Assembly (NCBI RefSeq): GCF_017744695.1
Contig: NZ_JAGIAS010000004.1
Location: 331,303 to 395,302, forward strand
Length of the DNA: 64,000 nt
Source: Dyadobacter sp.
GTDB lineage: Bacteria; Bacteroidota; Bacteroidia; Cytophagales; Spirosomataceae
Direction of reading: 5' to 3'
The position numbers and the translations under genes are program-made. The notes beneath the pieces were generated by a model that did no database searches, had not been told where the DNA came from, and was given only the letters and a program-made list of their open reading frames with translations. Positions 1-8,238 of the stretch are shown here, one piece after another. Every line of letters starts with the position of its first letter. Within the stretch, counting starts at the first letter, position 1.

Positions 1-312
1 CCGCATTTGCGCGGCATAGTTGCCTGCGACATTTTGCGACATACGAGGCGGGACAGCAATCACCACAACGTCCACATCGAAGAACGCCCCTGAAACGCTG
101 GCGTCGATGCCCGCTTCGGGGTTTAACGGCAGTAGATAACCATCGATACCAACTCCCGCGAAAGTATCCAGCTTGGCCTCCGAAGTGGTACTCCCTTTCA
201 CCTGCGATGTAATACCGCTGCCGAGTAACCGTTTAGCTAATGGAAACCCGAGCCAGCCACAGCCCAGGATGCTTATGCGTTTTTTTTCTACTTTTGAAAC
301 TTGTTCCGACAT
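1..312 (-). CDS. SDR/NAD(P)-binding epimerase-like protein, C-terminus cut by window edge
   Basis: The frame is open from an ATG at 312 to the left edge, about 104 residues. After a short charged start (MSEQVSKVEKKR) comes a Rossmann beta strand with the nucleotide-binding signature ISILGCGWLGFPLAKRLL, as in YeeZ-like members of the short-chain dehydrogenase/epimerase superfamily. A strand FFDVDVVVVAIPP follows near residues 85-97. The substrate cannot be told. The start codon is only 16 bases from that of gldB on the other strand, so the two genes diverge and their promoters must overlap each other's 5' ends. The remaining two thirds or so of the protein lies outside the window. Confidence 0.75.
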   Translation of the reverse strand, partial: MSEQVSKVEKKRISILGCGWLGFPLAKRLLGSGITSQVKGSTTSEAKLDTFAGVGIDGYLLPLNPEAGIDASVSGAFFDVDVVVIAVPPRMSQNVAGNYAAQMR

Positions 313-328
313 ATATTCTCTCCGTCCA

Positions 329-1339
329 ATGGTTTATTTCAGGTCCTTGTTGTGCATTCTGCTTGTAACACTCCTCCAATTTTCTTGTAAAACCGACCAA
401 CGCAAGGAGGCCGACACCAGCAATATCCGGGTTGAACTGACTTCCAAAAATCTTGACGAAGAGCTGTTCTCCTGCAAATCGGTTGAGGATGTACAAAAGT
501 TCCTGGACAGTCACCCCTATCTCGCGAAGGCCTATTTTACCAATGCCCCCGTCGAGCCTGCAAAACTGGCTGCGCATTTGTTTACAATCCTGCAAAACCC
601 CGATTTACAGGCATTCCGGGCGCAACTCGATTCGATTATCGGGGACCGCAAAACCCGTATCCTGAACCCGCTGACCAATGCATTCAAGCAAATTAAATAC
701 CATTATCCCCAATTCAGAATCCCTGAGGTAGATTTTATCGTTACCGGCTTCGCTGGCAACGACCTTTATATTTCCGATTCGCTGATCGTCATTGGTCTCG
801 ATTATTTCGGGGGCCCTGCGGCGCGCTATCGACCTAATGTATATGATTACCAGCTTCGTCGGTACCAGCGTGAGTACATTGTGCCGTCAATCGTTTTCTT
901 TGAATCCAATCAGTTCAATTTCATGAATGTCGGTGACCAGACATTGCTTTCGGACATGATCGGTTACGGCAAAGGCTACGAATTTGTGAAGCAGATCATG
1001 CCTCAAACGCCGGACAGCCTCATTATCGGCTATTCGGAAGACGATCTGAGGAGGACGTATAACAGCCAGACGGACATCTGGGCATATTTTATTTCCAGCA
1101 AGCTACTCTACGAAAAAAGCGACCTGAAAAAGCGCAAGTTCATCGACGACCGCCCGTTTACAACCGAAATCGGCAACAAAGTGCCAGGCGCGATCGGCCG
1201 GTGGGTCGGTTGGCGGATCGTGAGCCGGTTTTTAGCTGAAAATCCGGACACAAAGCTCACTGATCTCATGGCGATTGACAATGCCGGCCGAATTTTGCAG
1301 GAATCGGGATATAAGGGACAGACAGACGAAGATGAGTAA
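329..1339 (+). CDS. gldB: gliding motility lipoprotein GldB
   Basis: 336 residues from the ATG at 329. An upstream in-frame start at 173 is rejected because it lies inside the divergent SDR gene and would bury the signal peptide. The N-terminus is a lipoprotein signal (VYFRSLLCILLVTLLQFSC, lipobox LQFSC). The body carries features I associate with GldB: DFIVTGFAGNDLYISDSLIVIGLDYF in the middle and FIDDRPFTTEIGNKVPGAIGRWVGW near the C-terminus. GldB belongs to the Gld set needed for gliding and for the type IX secretion machinery of Bacteroidota. It is probably anchored in an envelope membrane facing the periplasm. No other gld gene is present in the window. nuoH follows 46 bases later. Confidence 0.85.
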   Translation: MVYFRSLLCILLVTLLQFSCKTDQRKEADTSNIRVELTSKNLDEELFSCKSVEDVQKFLDSHPYLAKAYFTNAPVEPAKLAAHLFTILQNPDLQAFRAQLDSIIGDRKTRILNPLTNAFKQIKYHYPQFRIPEVDFIVTGFAGNDLYISDSLIVIGLDYFGGPAARYRPNVYDYQLRRYQREYIVPSIVFFESNQFNFMNVGDQTLLSDMIGYGKGYEFVKQIMPQTPDSLIIGYSEDDLRRTYNSQTDIWAYFISSKLLYEKSDLKKRKFIDDRPFTTEIGNKVPGAIGRWVGWRIVSRFLAENPDTKLTDLMAIDNAGRILQESGYKGQTDEDE

Positions 1340-1349
1340 GTTTTTTACT

Positions 1350-1357
1350 TACTTTTG
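1350..1357 (+). promoter_or_regulatory. candidate Bacteroidota -7 box for nuoH
   Basis: TACTTTTG fits TAnnTTTG and lies 28 bases before the nuoH start codon. No good TTTG -33 element is seen 19-20 bases upstream, so this is weak evidence that nuoH has its own promoter rather than depending on gldB read-through. Confidence 0.25.
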
Positions 1358-1385
1358 CGTCAAACCATTGTTCAGATAGCATTTA

Positions 1386-2471
1386 ATGCCTTTTACGCTC
1401 ATCATTTTCCTCCTGCTCGTCCCCGGCTTTGTCGTGATCGGTGTGTACTTGGAAAGGAAGGTCTCAGCCTTCATTCAGGACCGCCTCGGACCCATGGAAG
1501 TAGGAAAATGGGGGTTATTGCAGCTATTCGCCGATTTGCTCAAGCTGCTTCAAAAAGAAGATATTGTACCGAAAGCTGCTGACCGGCGACTCTTTCTGAT
1601 CGCCCCGTTCGTCATTTTCATCTCTGTTTTTGCAGGATTCGCGGTGGTACCACTCGCACCGGAACTCGCGGGATCGGGCGCGGCTGTGGGGGTATTTTTC
1701 CTGCTCACGATCGTTTCCGTGGACGTAATCGGGTTGCTAATGGCGGGTTGGGGTTCCAATAACAAATTTGCATTGTACGGCGCCATGCGCGCGGTCGCTC
1801 AGATCGTCTCCTACGAAATACCGTTGGGTCTTTCCATACTTTGCGTGATTATGCTCACGCAGACGCTCGATTTACAGGTAATCAGCTATCAGCAAGGCAT
1901 TTACACACCCGAAACAGTCTATTTATTCGGCATGCGCGAATTAGGAATCGATGTGAGCGGTGTGGGTGGGGTTCTGTCGTGGAATATCGTACGCAATCCA
2001 TTCCTGCTGATCGCCTATGTCGTTTTCTTCATAGCTTCATTGGCCGAATGTAACCGCGCCCCTTTCGATCTTCCCGAAGGTGAATCGGAGTTGGTAGCCG
2101 GTTTTCACACCGAATATTCCGGAATGCGCTGGGCGTTGTTCATGCTCTCGGAATACGGTATGATGCTGCTGGTGTCGTTGTTGGGGGCTATTCTTTTCCT
2201 GGGAAGCTGGAATACGCCGCTGCCCAACATGGGTCCGGTAAAACTGGCCGACTGGACCAGCGGTGAGCCGGGAACATGGTTCGGTTACCTGACGGGGATT
2301 TTCTGGCTGCTATCGAAGGCATTATTCGGCATTCTGATCCAGATGTGGGCGCGCTGGACGCTCCCGCGCCTCCGCGTGGACCAGCTCATGTACCTTGGCT
2401 GGAAGGTGCTTACGCCCGTAGGACTCGTATTGTTCTTTATCTCGGGTGTTTGGCGCCTGATCGGCGTCTGA
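1386..2471 (+). CDS. nuoH: NADH-quinone oxidoreductase subunit H (membrane)
   Basis: 361 residues, the normal length for NuoH, with about eight hydrophobic segments. Conserved family stretches are visible: ERKVSAFIQDRLGPMEVGKWGLLQ near residue 25-45, AQIVSYEIPLGLS near 140, and the acid-rich loop NRAPFDLPEGESELVAGFHTEYSG near 223-245, which lies near the quinone chamber. It forms the membrane arm of complex I next to the peripheral arm. No other nuo gene is in the window; the next gene is convergent. The stop codon TGA (2469-2471) abuts the stop of the opposite gene inside the palindrome TGATCA. Confidence 0.95.
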   Translation: MPFTLIIFLLLVPGFVVIGVYLERKVSAFIQDRLGPMEVGKWGLLQLFADLLKLLQKEDIVPKAADRRLFLIAPFVIFISVFAGFAVVPLAPELAGSGAAVGVFFLLTIVSVDVIGLLMAGWGSNNKFALYGAMRAVAQIVSYEIPLGLSILCVIMLTQTLDLQVISYQQGIYTPETVYLFGMRELGIDVSGVGGVLSWNIVRNPFLLIAYVVFFIASLAECNRAPFDLPEGESELVAGFHTEYSGMRWALFMLSEYGMMLLVSLLGAILFLGSWNTPLPNMGPVKLADWTSGEPGTWFGYLTGIFWLLSKALFGILIQMWARWTLPRLRVDQLMYLGWKVLTPVGLVLFFISGVWRLIGV

Positions 2472-2924
2472 TCATTTGACGATCTCCGCTCCTTCCAGAA
2501 TGTAGTTCATCTGGTAAATATCATCGGCGTTGAGTTTCAATGTGCCGGTGAACGTGAGGCGTTCGTCCGTTTTGAATTTCTTTCCGTCCTTTTTCTTGAA
2601 ATTCAGGGTCATGACCGTTTCCGGACCGGCGCCGCCGCAAAAAAAGCATGCGCTGAACGGGAATGCAGACAAAACATACAAATTGGCTTCCAAATCAACC
2701 GGAAGAATGTAACCCGTAATCGAAACCTGCTGATTTTTCAGCTTCTGCACACTTGGCCCGAATGTCGGATGCAGCATGTAAATCGATTCTTCGGCATACC
2801 ATTTCTTTTTGAAAGTAACATCCCGCAGCGTTTCCCAGGTCAGTTTCACCGGTTCAATCGCCGGTTTGAAAGCGAACAGTGAGACGATGCAGAAGAACAA
2901 TATGCTGATTTTGACAGATTTCAT
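2472..2924 (-). CDS. exported DUF3299-like protein next to an ABC transporter
   Basis: 150 residues with a signal peptide (KISILFFCIVSLFAF). The core VSITGYILPVDLEANLYVLS followed by FSACFFCGGAGPETVMTL resembles small periplasmic proteins of the DUF3299 type, where a Cys pair sits in a short beta-rich domain; the family assignment is from memory of the motif and is tentative. It lies downstream of an FtsX-type permease and its ATPase on the same strand, the context in which I know such proteins from metal-related ABC operons. The CFFC motif could bind metal or be redox active. A TAAATTTG box just upstream may give it a separate promoter. Confidence 0.55.
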   Translation of the reverse strand: MKSVKISILFFCIVSLFAFKPAIEPVKLTWETLRDVTFKKKWYAEESIYMLHPTFGPSVQKLKNQQVSITGYILPVDLEANLYVLSAFPFSACFFCGGAGPETVMTLNFKKKDGKKFKTDERLTFTGTLKLNADDIYQMNYILEGAEIVK

Positions 2925-2966
2925 CAGTATTCCAATTTTGTATTACAATGATTTGTACCGGTTTAG

Positions 2967-2974
2967 CAAATTTA
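2967..2974 (-). promoter_or_regulatory. candidate -7 box for the DUF3299-like gene
   Basis: On the minus strand the sequence reads TAAATTTG (fits TAnnTTTG), 43 bases before the start codon at 2924 and just after the permease stop codon. No clear -33 element is seen. Confidence 0.25.
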
Positions 2975-2983
2975 CACACATTA

Positions 2984-4228
2984 TTATTCCTCCGCCAGTG
3001 TCCGGGAGATATTCAGCCGGTAAATGCCCAGCGAAGGTAATGCGGCCGCTACCACGCCAATCACGAGCGCACCAAAAAACAGATAGATCTCTTCTGGCAG
3101 CAAGGCGAACTTGCCTAACGAATAATGAAAGTCCTGCTCCGCCGATTTGGAAAATACCCATAACCCGACCCTGCCGGCAATAACACCCGCAAAAAAGCCG
3201 ATCACAGCAAGCGATACGCCTTCGATCAGCAGCATCAGGAACAACCTCGTGCGCGTGGCGCCCATGGAAAGCATAAGCGCCATCTCGTACTTCCTGTCTT
3301 TTAATGAGTTATACAGCGAAATAAAAACACTAACTCCCGCAATGGAGATAATGATCAATGCCAGGGTACGCAGCGTTTCAATACCTACGCCTAACAATGA
3401 GAAAAGCCGGTTGATTTCTATACTGGGTAATGCGGCCTGCATGGAGGTATTGTCGTTGATCTGGCGTGGAATGGTCATCAACCCCATCGGGTTACGGAAC
3501 TGGATCAATGCGCTGGTTACGTCCTTGCCCTCTTCGTCCGGTTCGGGGTCTGCGTGTGCCTGACTGTCGGTATGCTCCAACTCCGCGACGGCCGGCGCTT
3601 GTGCCCCCTCCGAATGCTCATGAATATCCCAGACGCTCGATAGCCGGGTTACGATGAGCTGATCCACCACCGTGCCGCTGGGCTGAAATATGCCGACGAC
3701 CTTGTATTTCTTATCCTCATGCTTCTCCCCCTCGGAATCCAGCCCGTGCGATCCCGAAAACTGATCTCCGATTTTCAGCTTCGAATCCCGCGCGACCTTG
3801 CTGCCGATCGTCACTTCCATGGATGCATTATATAAATGCCCTTCGGCCAGTTTCGCATTGAAGTGTTCGATGTATTTGGGCGTTGTTCCCAGTATTCTAA
3901 ACCCCTGGTAATTGTCTCCCATCGACAGCGGGATTACCGTCTTCACAAACGGATTTTTCCGAAGCGCATTCACCTCCGCTAGTGGAATATTACCGGTAGG
4001 CGCGTCGATCTGGTAAATACTCGAGAGGATTACCTGCAACGGGCTGCCTTTGGCTCCTACCACCATGTCGATGCCTTTCAGGTTGCGCTTGAACTGTTCG
4101 TCCAGCTGTTTATTCAGCAGCAAAAGCAGGGAGATCATTCCAATACCGAGGGTCAGCAGCAATGCGCTCAGGAAGCTGTTGAGCTTTTTCTCCTTTAAAT
4201 TGGCAATGCTGATCTTGAAAAGATTCAT
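2984..4228 (-). CDS. FtsX/MacB-type ABC transporter permease with His/acid-rich loop
   Basis: 414 residues in the usual layout of this family: one N-terminal membrane segment (LNSFLSALLLTLGIGMISLLLLL, about 15-37), a large periplasmic domain, and three C-terminal segments (starting near 290, 335 and 385). The family includes LolC/E and MacB, which work on substrates in the periplasm rather than importing through the pore. The periplasmic domain has an unusual charged insert, HGLDSEGEKHEDKKYK near 145-160 and EHSEGAQAPAVAELEHTDSQ running into HADPEPDEEG near 205-235, containing several His, Asp and Glu. That composition suggests metal binding. The ATPase gene lies 44 bases upstream. Confidence 0.85.
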   Translation of the reverse strand: MNLFKISIANLKEKKLNSFLSALLLTLGIGMISLLLLLNKQLDEQFKRNLKGIDMVVGAKGSPLQVILSSIYQIDAPTGNIPLAEVNALRKNPFVKTVIPLSMGDNYQGFRILGTTPKYIEHFNAKLAEGHLYNASMEVTIGSKVARDSKLKIGDQFSGSHGLDSEGEKHEDKKYKVVGIFQPSGTVVDQLIVTRLSSVWDIHEHSEGAQAPAVAELEHTDSQAHADPEPDEEGKDVTSALIQFRNPMGLMTIPRQINDNTSMQAALPSIEINRLFSLLGVGIETLRTLALIIISIAGVSVFISLYNSLKDRKYEMALMLSMGATRTRLFLMLLIEGVSLAVIGFFAGVIAGRVGLWVFSKSAEQDFHYSLGKFALLPEEIYLFFGALVIGVVAAALPSLGIYRLNISRTLAEE

Positions 4229-4272
4229 TCTTAAAAGGATTAGGTATGAAAAACGGCAATGCCGGTATGATT

Positions 4273-4899
4273 TTACAGAAAAACCTGGTTGGAAAACTCG
4301 TCTTTAAGGCGTTGGTCGTGAGTAACCACCACCAGACTCGCACCTATTTGCGCCGATTGATTTTTCAAAAGGTGGATCACCCGCTGGCAATTATCATCAT
4401 CGAGGTTGGACGTTGGCTCGTCGGCAAGGATGATATTGGGGTTATTCATCAACGACCGCGCAATGCTTACGCGCTGCTGTTCTCCCTGGCTTAGCTGATT
4501 CGTTTTTTTGGATAAATGATCCGCAAAACCCAGCTGCTCGGCCAGGTGACGGGCCTTTTGGCGGTCTTCTTTCTGATTGGCCAGATAATTGGACAACAAA
4601 ATGTTATCCATCACCGAAAGCGAGCTCACAAAATGCGGCCGCTGATAGATAATACCGATGTTTTTGGCACGTGTAGCAGTAATTTCCTGAGGGGTCAGGT
4701 TTTTGACAGATTTACCCGCGATGACAACATCCCCCGATTCCGGCGTCAGCAACAACGCCAGCAAATGCAGCAATGTGGTCTTTCCCTTACCTGATTGACC
4801 AAGGATAAGGAGTGTTTCTTTGTCGTTGCAATGAATATTGGGGAAGCTGAATCTTTTCTGAGCGGAATAAGAAAACCGTAGCTGATTACTCGAAATCAT
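4273..4899 (-). CDS. ABC transporter ATP-binding protein, LolD/MacB class
   Basis: 208 residues from ATG 4899. A longer frame to 4980 is rejected since the extra 27 residues match nothing in the family and overlap the promoter of the divergent gene. Walker A is GQSGKGKTT (34-42), the signature is [16 protein letters not shown], Walker B is [14 protein letters not shown], and the H-loop is VVVTHD. It would energise the permease encoded 44 bases downstream. The size and D-loop (SNLD) fit the LolD/MacB group. The genes run ATPase, permease, DUF3299-like protein. Confidence 0.88.
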   Translation of the reverse strand: MISSNQLRFSYSAQKRFSFPNIHCNDKETLLILGQSGKGKTTLLHLLALLLTPESGDVVIAGKSVKNLTPQEITATRAKNIGIIYQRPHFVSSLSVMDNILLSNYLANQKEDRQKARHLAEQLGFADHLSKKTNQLSQGEQQRVSIARSLMNNPNIILADEPTSNLDDDNCQRVIHLLKNQSAQIGASLVVVTHDQRLKDEFSNQVFL

Positions 4900-4986
4900 T
4901 TTCTGTGGCGCTTTTTGAGTACACAATGATAAGGAAGATTTGTCGTTGAAATGGTGTTGCATCCTGAAGAAAACCAACAACTATTC

Positions 4987-4994
4987 TATTTTTG
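4987..4994 (+). promoter_or_regulatory. candidate -7 box for the barrel operon
   Basis: TATTTTTG fits TAnnTTTG and sits 19 bases before the ATG at 5014, so the leader would be very short. The -33 element is not evident. The position agrees with choosing 5014 rather than 4951 as the start of the next gene. Confidence 0.3.
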
Positions 4995-5013
4995 CAAAAA
5001 AATCGATCTGAAA

Positions 5014-6033
5014 ATGCGTAGAAATTTCGACTTGAGAAGAGTATCCGGAGCGTTGGCTTTAACCCTGATCTTGGGGCTATTACTGTCTGGCAAAGACGTA
5101 AAAGCACAGAACAGGGGGTTCTTCGTTCCCTATTCTACGGCAGGTTTTGGTATTGGTACTTCGAGCTACTATGGCGATCTGGCGCCGTACCGTCGCCCGC
5201 TGGCCTCTACCTTCAAAATGATCCGCTGGAGTGTCGGCGGGAACTACACACGCCACTTTACACCGCGCCTTGCCGCACGAGCAAGCTTCATTTATGCCAG
5301 AATCGCCGGTGACGATTACATCATGAACCGCGATTCGAAACACGTTACCAGTATTTACTACGCCCGGAACCTGCATTTCCGCAATGACCTTAAAGAGTTT
5401 TCGATACAAGGTATTTACAAACTGACACCGGACAACCGCAGTTATGATCGCCGCCCTCAACTGGGCTGGTACCTGTTCGCAGGTGTCGCGCTTACCGCAC
5501 ACAATCCGAAAGCACTCGATTCCCTGAATGGCGACTGGGTAAAATTACAACCGCTTGGAACAGAAGGCCAGGGTCACGAAGGATATGCCAAGCCTTATTC
5601 ACTGGTTCAGTTTGCGATCCCTCTCGGTATAGGCGTCCGCTATAAAATCAATTCCAAATTCGACATTTCGGCTGAACTGGGTTACCGCAAAACGTTCACA
5701 GACTATCTTGACGACGCGCACGGTGCCTATGCCGATCCAGCGCTTTTCGCGGATAATCCAACAGCTGCATTAGTTGCAAACCGCACCACCGAGCAATTCG
5801 CCGCGCGTAAGGGGAAAGACAGAACCAATGATGTGAGAAAATTCATGGATGCCAACTACCCGGGCGTTTTGGCTAGTGGAGAAGACCCTTTTACAAAACT
5901 ACCTACTACCGGATTCGGGGCACCCGGCACCGAACGCGGCAATAGCCCAACCCAAAAGGACGCTTACCTTTTTGGTATGATCAGCGTCCATTACATGCTG
6001 CCTTCGCAGGTAAAATGTCCTCCACTGAGATAA
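5014..6033 (+). CDS. outer-membrane beta-barrel protein, DUF6089-like
   Basis: 339 residues from ATG 5014, chosen because it gives a standard signal peptide (GALALTLILGLLLSGKDVKAQ, cleaved after KAQ). The mature part begins with GFGIGTSSYYGDLAPY and contains alternating amphipathic strands ending in SAELGYRKTFTDYLDD and, at the C-terminus, YLFGMISVHYML. The GxxxYxGDL start and the TFTDYLDD motif also occur in the next gene, so the two are paralogues. Proteins of this kind are annotated as DUF6089 in Bacteroidota, function unknown. It heads a four-gene run ending at 8226; the gap to the next gene is 13 bases. Confidence 0.75.
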   Translation: MRRNFDLRRVSGALALTLILGLLLSGKDVKAQNRGFFVPYSTAGFGIGTSSYYGDLAPYRRPLASTFKMIRWSVGGNYTRHFTPRLAARASFIYARIAGDDYIMNRDSKHVTSIYYARNLHFRNDLKEFSIQGIYKLTPDNRSYDRRPQLGWYLFAGVALTAHNPKALDSLNGDWVKLQPLGTEGQGHEGYAKPYSLVQFAIPLGIGVRYKINSKFDISAELGYRKTFTDYLDDAHGAYADPALFADNPTAALVANRTTEQFAARKGKDRTNDVRKFMDANYPGVLASGEDPFTKLPTTGFGAPGTERGNSPTQKDAYLFGMISVHYMLPSQVKCPPLR

Positions 6034-6046
6034 TAAACTTACCCCG

Positions 6047-6760
6047 TTGAAATACATTTTCGAACATTTGAATGAACGGCCGCTGCTGCGGAGATACTTG
6101 CCGGTTATGATGCTGGCAGGTATTTGTTTTTTTCCGGCAGCCGTGCAGGTACGCGCGCAGCGGGTCGAGATCGGGGCAGGTGTCGGAGGCTTCAACTACC
6201 GGGGGGATATCTCTCCTACTTTTCGCTTTCGTTTTTTCAAACCGGCCGGAAGCCTTTTTTTCCGGTTCAATCCCAACCAGGCCCTATCGCTCCGTGCGGA
6301 GGTAGCCGGCGGCTTCATCGGTGCGGACGATAAGAAAAGCGACGATCCGTTTCAACAGGCCAGGAATATGTCATTCCGCACTACGATATTCGAAGGCAGT
6401 GCGGTGGCAGAGTATAACTTTCTCAATTTTCAGGACCGCCGTTTTGCTGTCAACTGGAGTCCCTATGTATTCGGAGGGCTTGGTTTCAACAAATTTAATC
6501 CCAATATCCAGACCAGTTCATACAAAACATCCGGCCTTGTGCTGCCATACGGCGTAGGCATCAAATATCAGATCCGTCGCCCCTGGAACATAGGACTGGA
6601 ATACGGCACGCGGAAAACTTTTACGGATTACCTCGACAACCTCGGCGGCGACCCTACATCTACCGACAAATTCCAGCAGGGCGATCCCTCCGTAAAAGAT
6701 ACCTACTTTTACGTGCGTCTTTCTGTTAGCTATACCTTCTACAAAATCTTCTGTCCCTGA
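6047..6760 (+). CDS. second outer-membrane beta-barrel protein, DUF6089-like
   Basis: 237 residues if it starts at the TTG at 6047; an in-frame ATG at 6107 would give a shorter protein with a poor, uncharged signal n-region, so TTG is favoured. Signal peptide YLPVMMLAGICFFPAAVQVRAQ. The mature start GAGVGGFNYRGDISPTFRF and the later GLEYGTRKTFTDYLDNLGG match motifs in the preceding gene, pointing to tandem duplication with divergence; this copy is about 100 residues shorter. The C-terminal strand YFYVRLSVSYTFYKIF fits an outer-membrane barrel ending. The next gene starts 3 bases after the stop. Confidence 0.72.
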   Translation: MKYIFEHLNERPLLRRYLPVMMLAGICFFPAAVQVRAQRVEIGAGVGGFNYRGDISPTFRFRFFKPAGSLFFRFNPNQALSLRAEVAGGFIGADDKKSDDPFQQARNMSFRTTIFEGSAVAEYNFLNFQDRRFAVNWSPYVFGGLGFNKFNPNIQTSSYKTSGLVLPYGVGIKYQIRRPWNIGLEYGTRKTFTDYLDNLGGDPTSTDKFQQGDPSVKDTYFYVRLSVSYTFYKIFCP

Positions 6761-6763
6761 TTT

Positions 6764-7306
6764 ATGAAAAGAATTCTACTGATTGTCTTTGCCTTGATCA
6801 TCGTTGCAGTCGCAGGCTTTTGGGGAGTCAGGAAATATACCAAGTCGTTTAGCCCGGAAGCAGTGGCGGAAACCAGTCTGAATGGGGTCAACATCAAAAT
6901 CTCCTACGGACAACCCAGCAAAAAAGGTCGCATGATTTTCGGCAGGGAGCAGGACAAAGCATTGCTGCCCTATGGCAAGGTATGGCGTACCGGTGCCAAT
7001 GAAGCGACGCTGATTGAATTCGAAAAAGATGTCGTAATGGGTGGTAAACCGGTTAAGGCCGGAACCTACTCCCTTTTTTCCGTGCCTGGGCAAAGCACCT
7101 GGAAAATCATCCTCAACTCGGAAACCGGACAATGGGGCACAGATTACAACGACGGCAAGAATGTCATGAATGTCGAAGTTCCGATCCGGATCCGTCCGAC
7201 AGTTCAGGAAGTCTTCCATATTTATTTTGAAGAAATCCCCAATGGTGTCAACATGGTCCTGAGCTGGGACCAGACGGAGGCGCTCGTTCCCTTTACCCAC
7301 CCTTAG
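6764..7306 (+). CDS. DUF2911 family protein, membrane-anchored or secreted
   Basis: 180 residues. An N-terminal hydrophobic helix (ILLIVFALIIVAVAGFWGV) acts as an uncleaved anchor or signal. The body shows the DUF2911 pattern: ISYGQPSKKGRMIFG near 48-62, LLPYGKVWRTGANEAT near 69-84, AGTYSLFSVPG near 100-110 and LSWDQTEALVPF at the end. DUF2911 proteins are common in Bacteroidota and of unknown function. It is third in the operon after two barrels, so probably an envelope protein. Confidence 0.85.
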   Translation: MKRILLIVFALIIVAVAGFWGVRKYTKSFSPEAVAETSLNGVNIKISYGQPSKKGRMIFGREQDKALLPYGKVWRTGANEATLIEFEKDVVMGGKPVKAGTYSLFSVPGQSTWKIILNSETGQWGTDYNDGKNVMNVEVPIRIRPTVQEVFHIYFEEIPNGVNMVLSWDQTEALVPFTHP

Positions 7307-7332
7307 TTCGATACGGCTACGGCCAGTTTTTT

Positions 7333-8226
7333 ATGTTTGTTGATGCTATTGAAAAAATAGATCAGTTTACCCGTCCGGTTCACTTTATCATCCGTTATTA
7401 CGCAGGGAGCGACATTGTTCCGGGTACTGCCACCTTGTTTTTCGTGAATGAAGACGGCTTCGCCGTTACGTGCCGGCATGTCGCCCGGCAGATATTGTAT
7501 GCTAACAACATTTATGAAAATTACCTGAAGTTCAAGGGTGAACTTCGAAAATTCGAGAAAGATCCCGGCCTTGCCACGCAACGTAATTTGCTGGAAACGA
7601 AATACAAAATCGCGCCGGACAGCCCGATCCGCATCCTTTTCAACTTCATCAGTTGTGTATCGGCCTACAAAGGGCTCACAATCCATCTGCATCCGACGCA
7701 GGATCTGGCCATTATCCAATTCCGGAATTACGAATCAAAACAATACCAGTTTCATGCCCAATTCCTGAAAGATTCCAGAATGGTGAAGCAAGGCCGTTAC
7801 CTGTGCCGGTTAGGTTACCCATTCCCCGAATTCACCAATTACCGGTACAATAAGCATACGGGGGACATCGAATGGACGACCGAAGGCAAGATCAAGACCC
7901 CGAGCTTCCCGATTGACGGCATCATCACCCGCCATATCGGCGACAACAGCGAAGTCGTAGGCATCGAAATGAGCACACCGGGACTACGCGGCCAGAGTGG
8001 CGGGCCGTTGTTTGACCAGAACGGCATCATTTATGGAATGCAGAGCTCCACACGTCACCTGCATCTCGGCTTCGACCAGGTCAACCGCGAAGTGACGATT
8101 GACGGTCATCGCAAGCGGGTGTCCAATTACCCGTTCCTGAACGTCGGGCAATGCGTGCACGTCGATGTGATCAAGCAGTTTTTAAAAGAAAAACACATCC
8201 GCTACTATGAAGCCGACCCGGCCTGA
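7333..8226 (+). CDS. trypsin-like serine peptidase without signal peptide
   Basis: 297 residues. The chymotrypsin-fold triad can be read: His49 in TCRHVA, Asp124 in TQDLAII and Ser222 in GQSGGPLF, with the oxyanion-loop glycines in place. There is no PDZ domain, so it is not DegP-like, and no signal peptide or membrane segment, so the product should stay in the cytoplasm unless exported another way. An insertion of about 55 residues, charged and Lys/Glu-rich (58-105), separates the His and Asp blocks. Last gene of the barrel operon; the HAD gene beyond is convergent with a 12-base gap. Confidence 0.75.
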   Translation: MFVDAIEKIDQFTRPVHFIIRYYAGSDIVPGTATLFFVNEDGFAVTCRHVARQILYANNIYENYLKFKGELRKFEKDPGLATQRNLLETKYKIAPDSPIRILFNFISCVSAYKGLTIHLHPTQDLAIIQFRNYESKQYQFHAQFLKDSRMVKQGRYLCRLGYPFPEFTNYRYNKHTGDIEWTTEGKIKTPSFPIDGIITRHIGDNSEVVGIEMSTPGLRGQSGGPLFDQNGIIYGMQSSTRHLHLGFDQVNREVTIDGHRKRVSNYPFLNVGQCVHVDVIKQFLKEKHIRYYEADPA

Positions 8227-8238
8227 CCTCCGGCATCA

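Noticed and set aside
173-328. N-terminal extension of gldB
   Set aside because: It overlaps the divergent SDR coding region and would place the signal peptide inside the protein.
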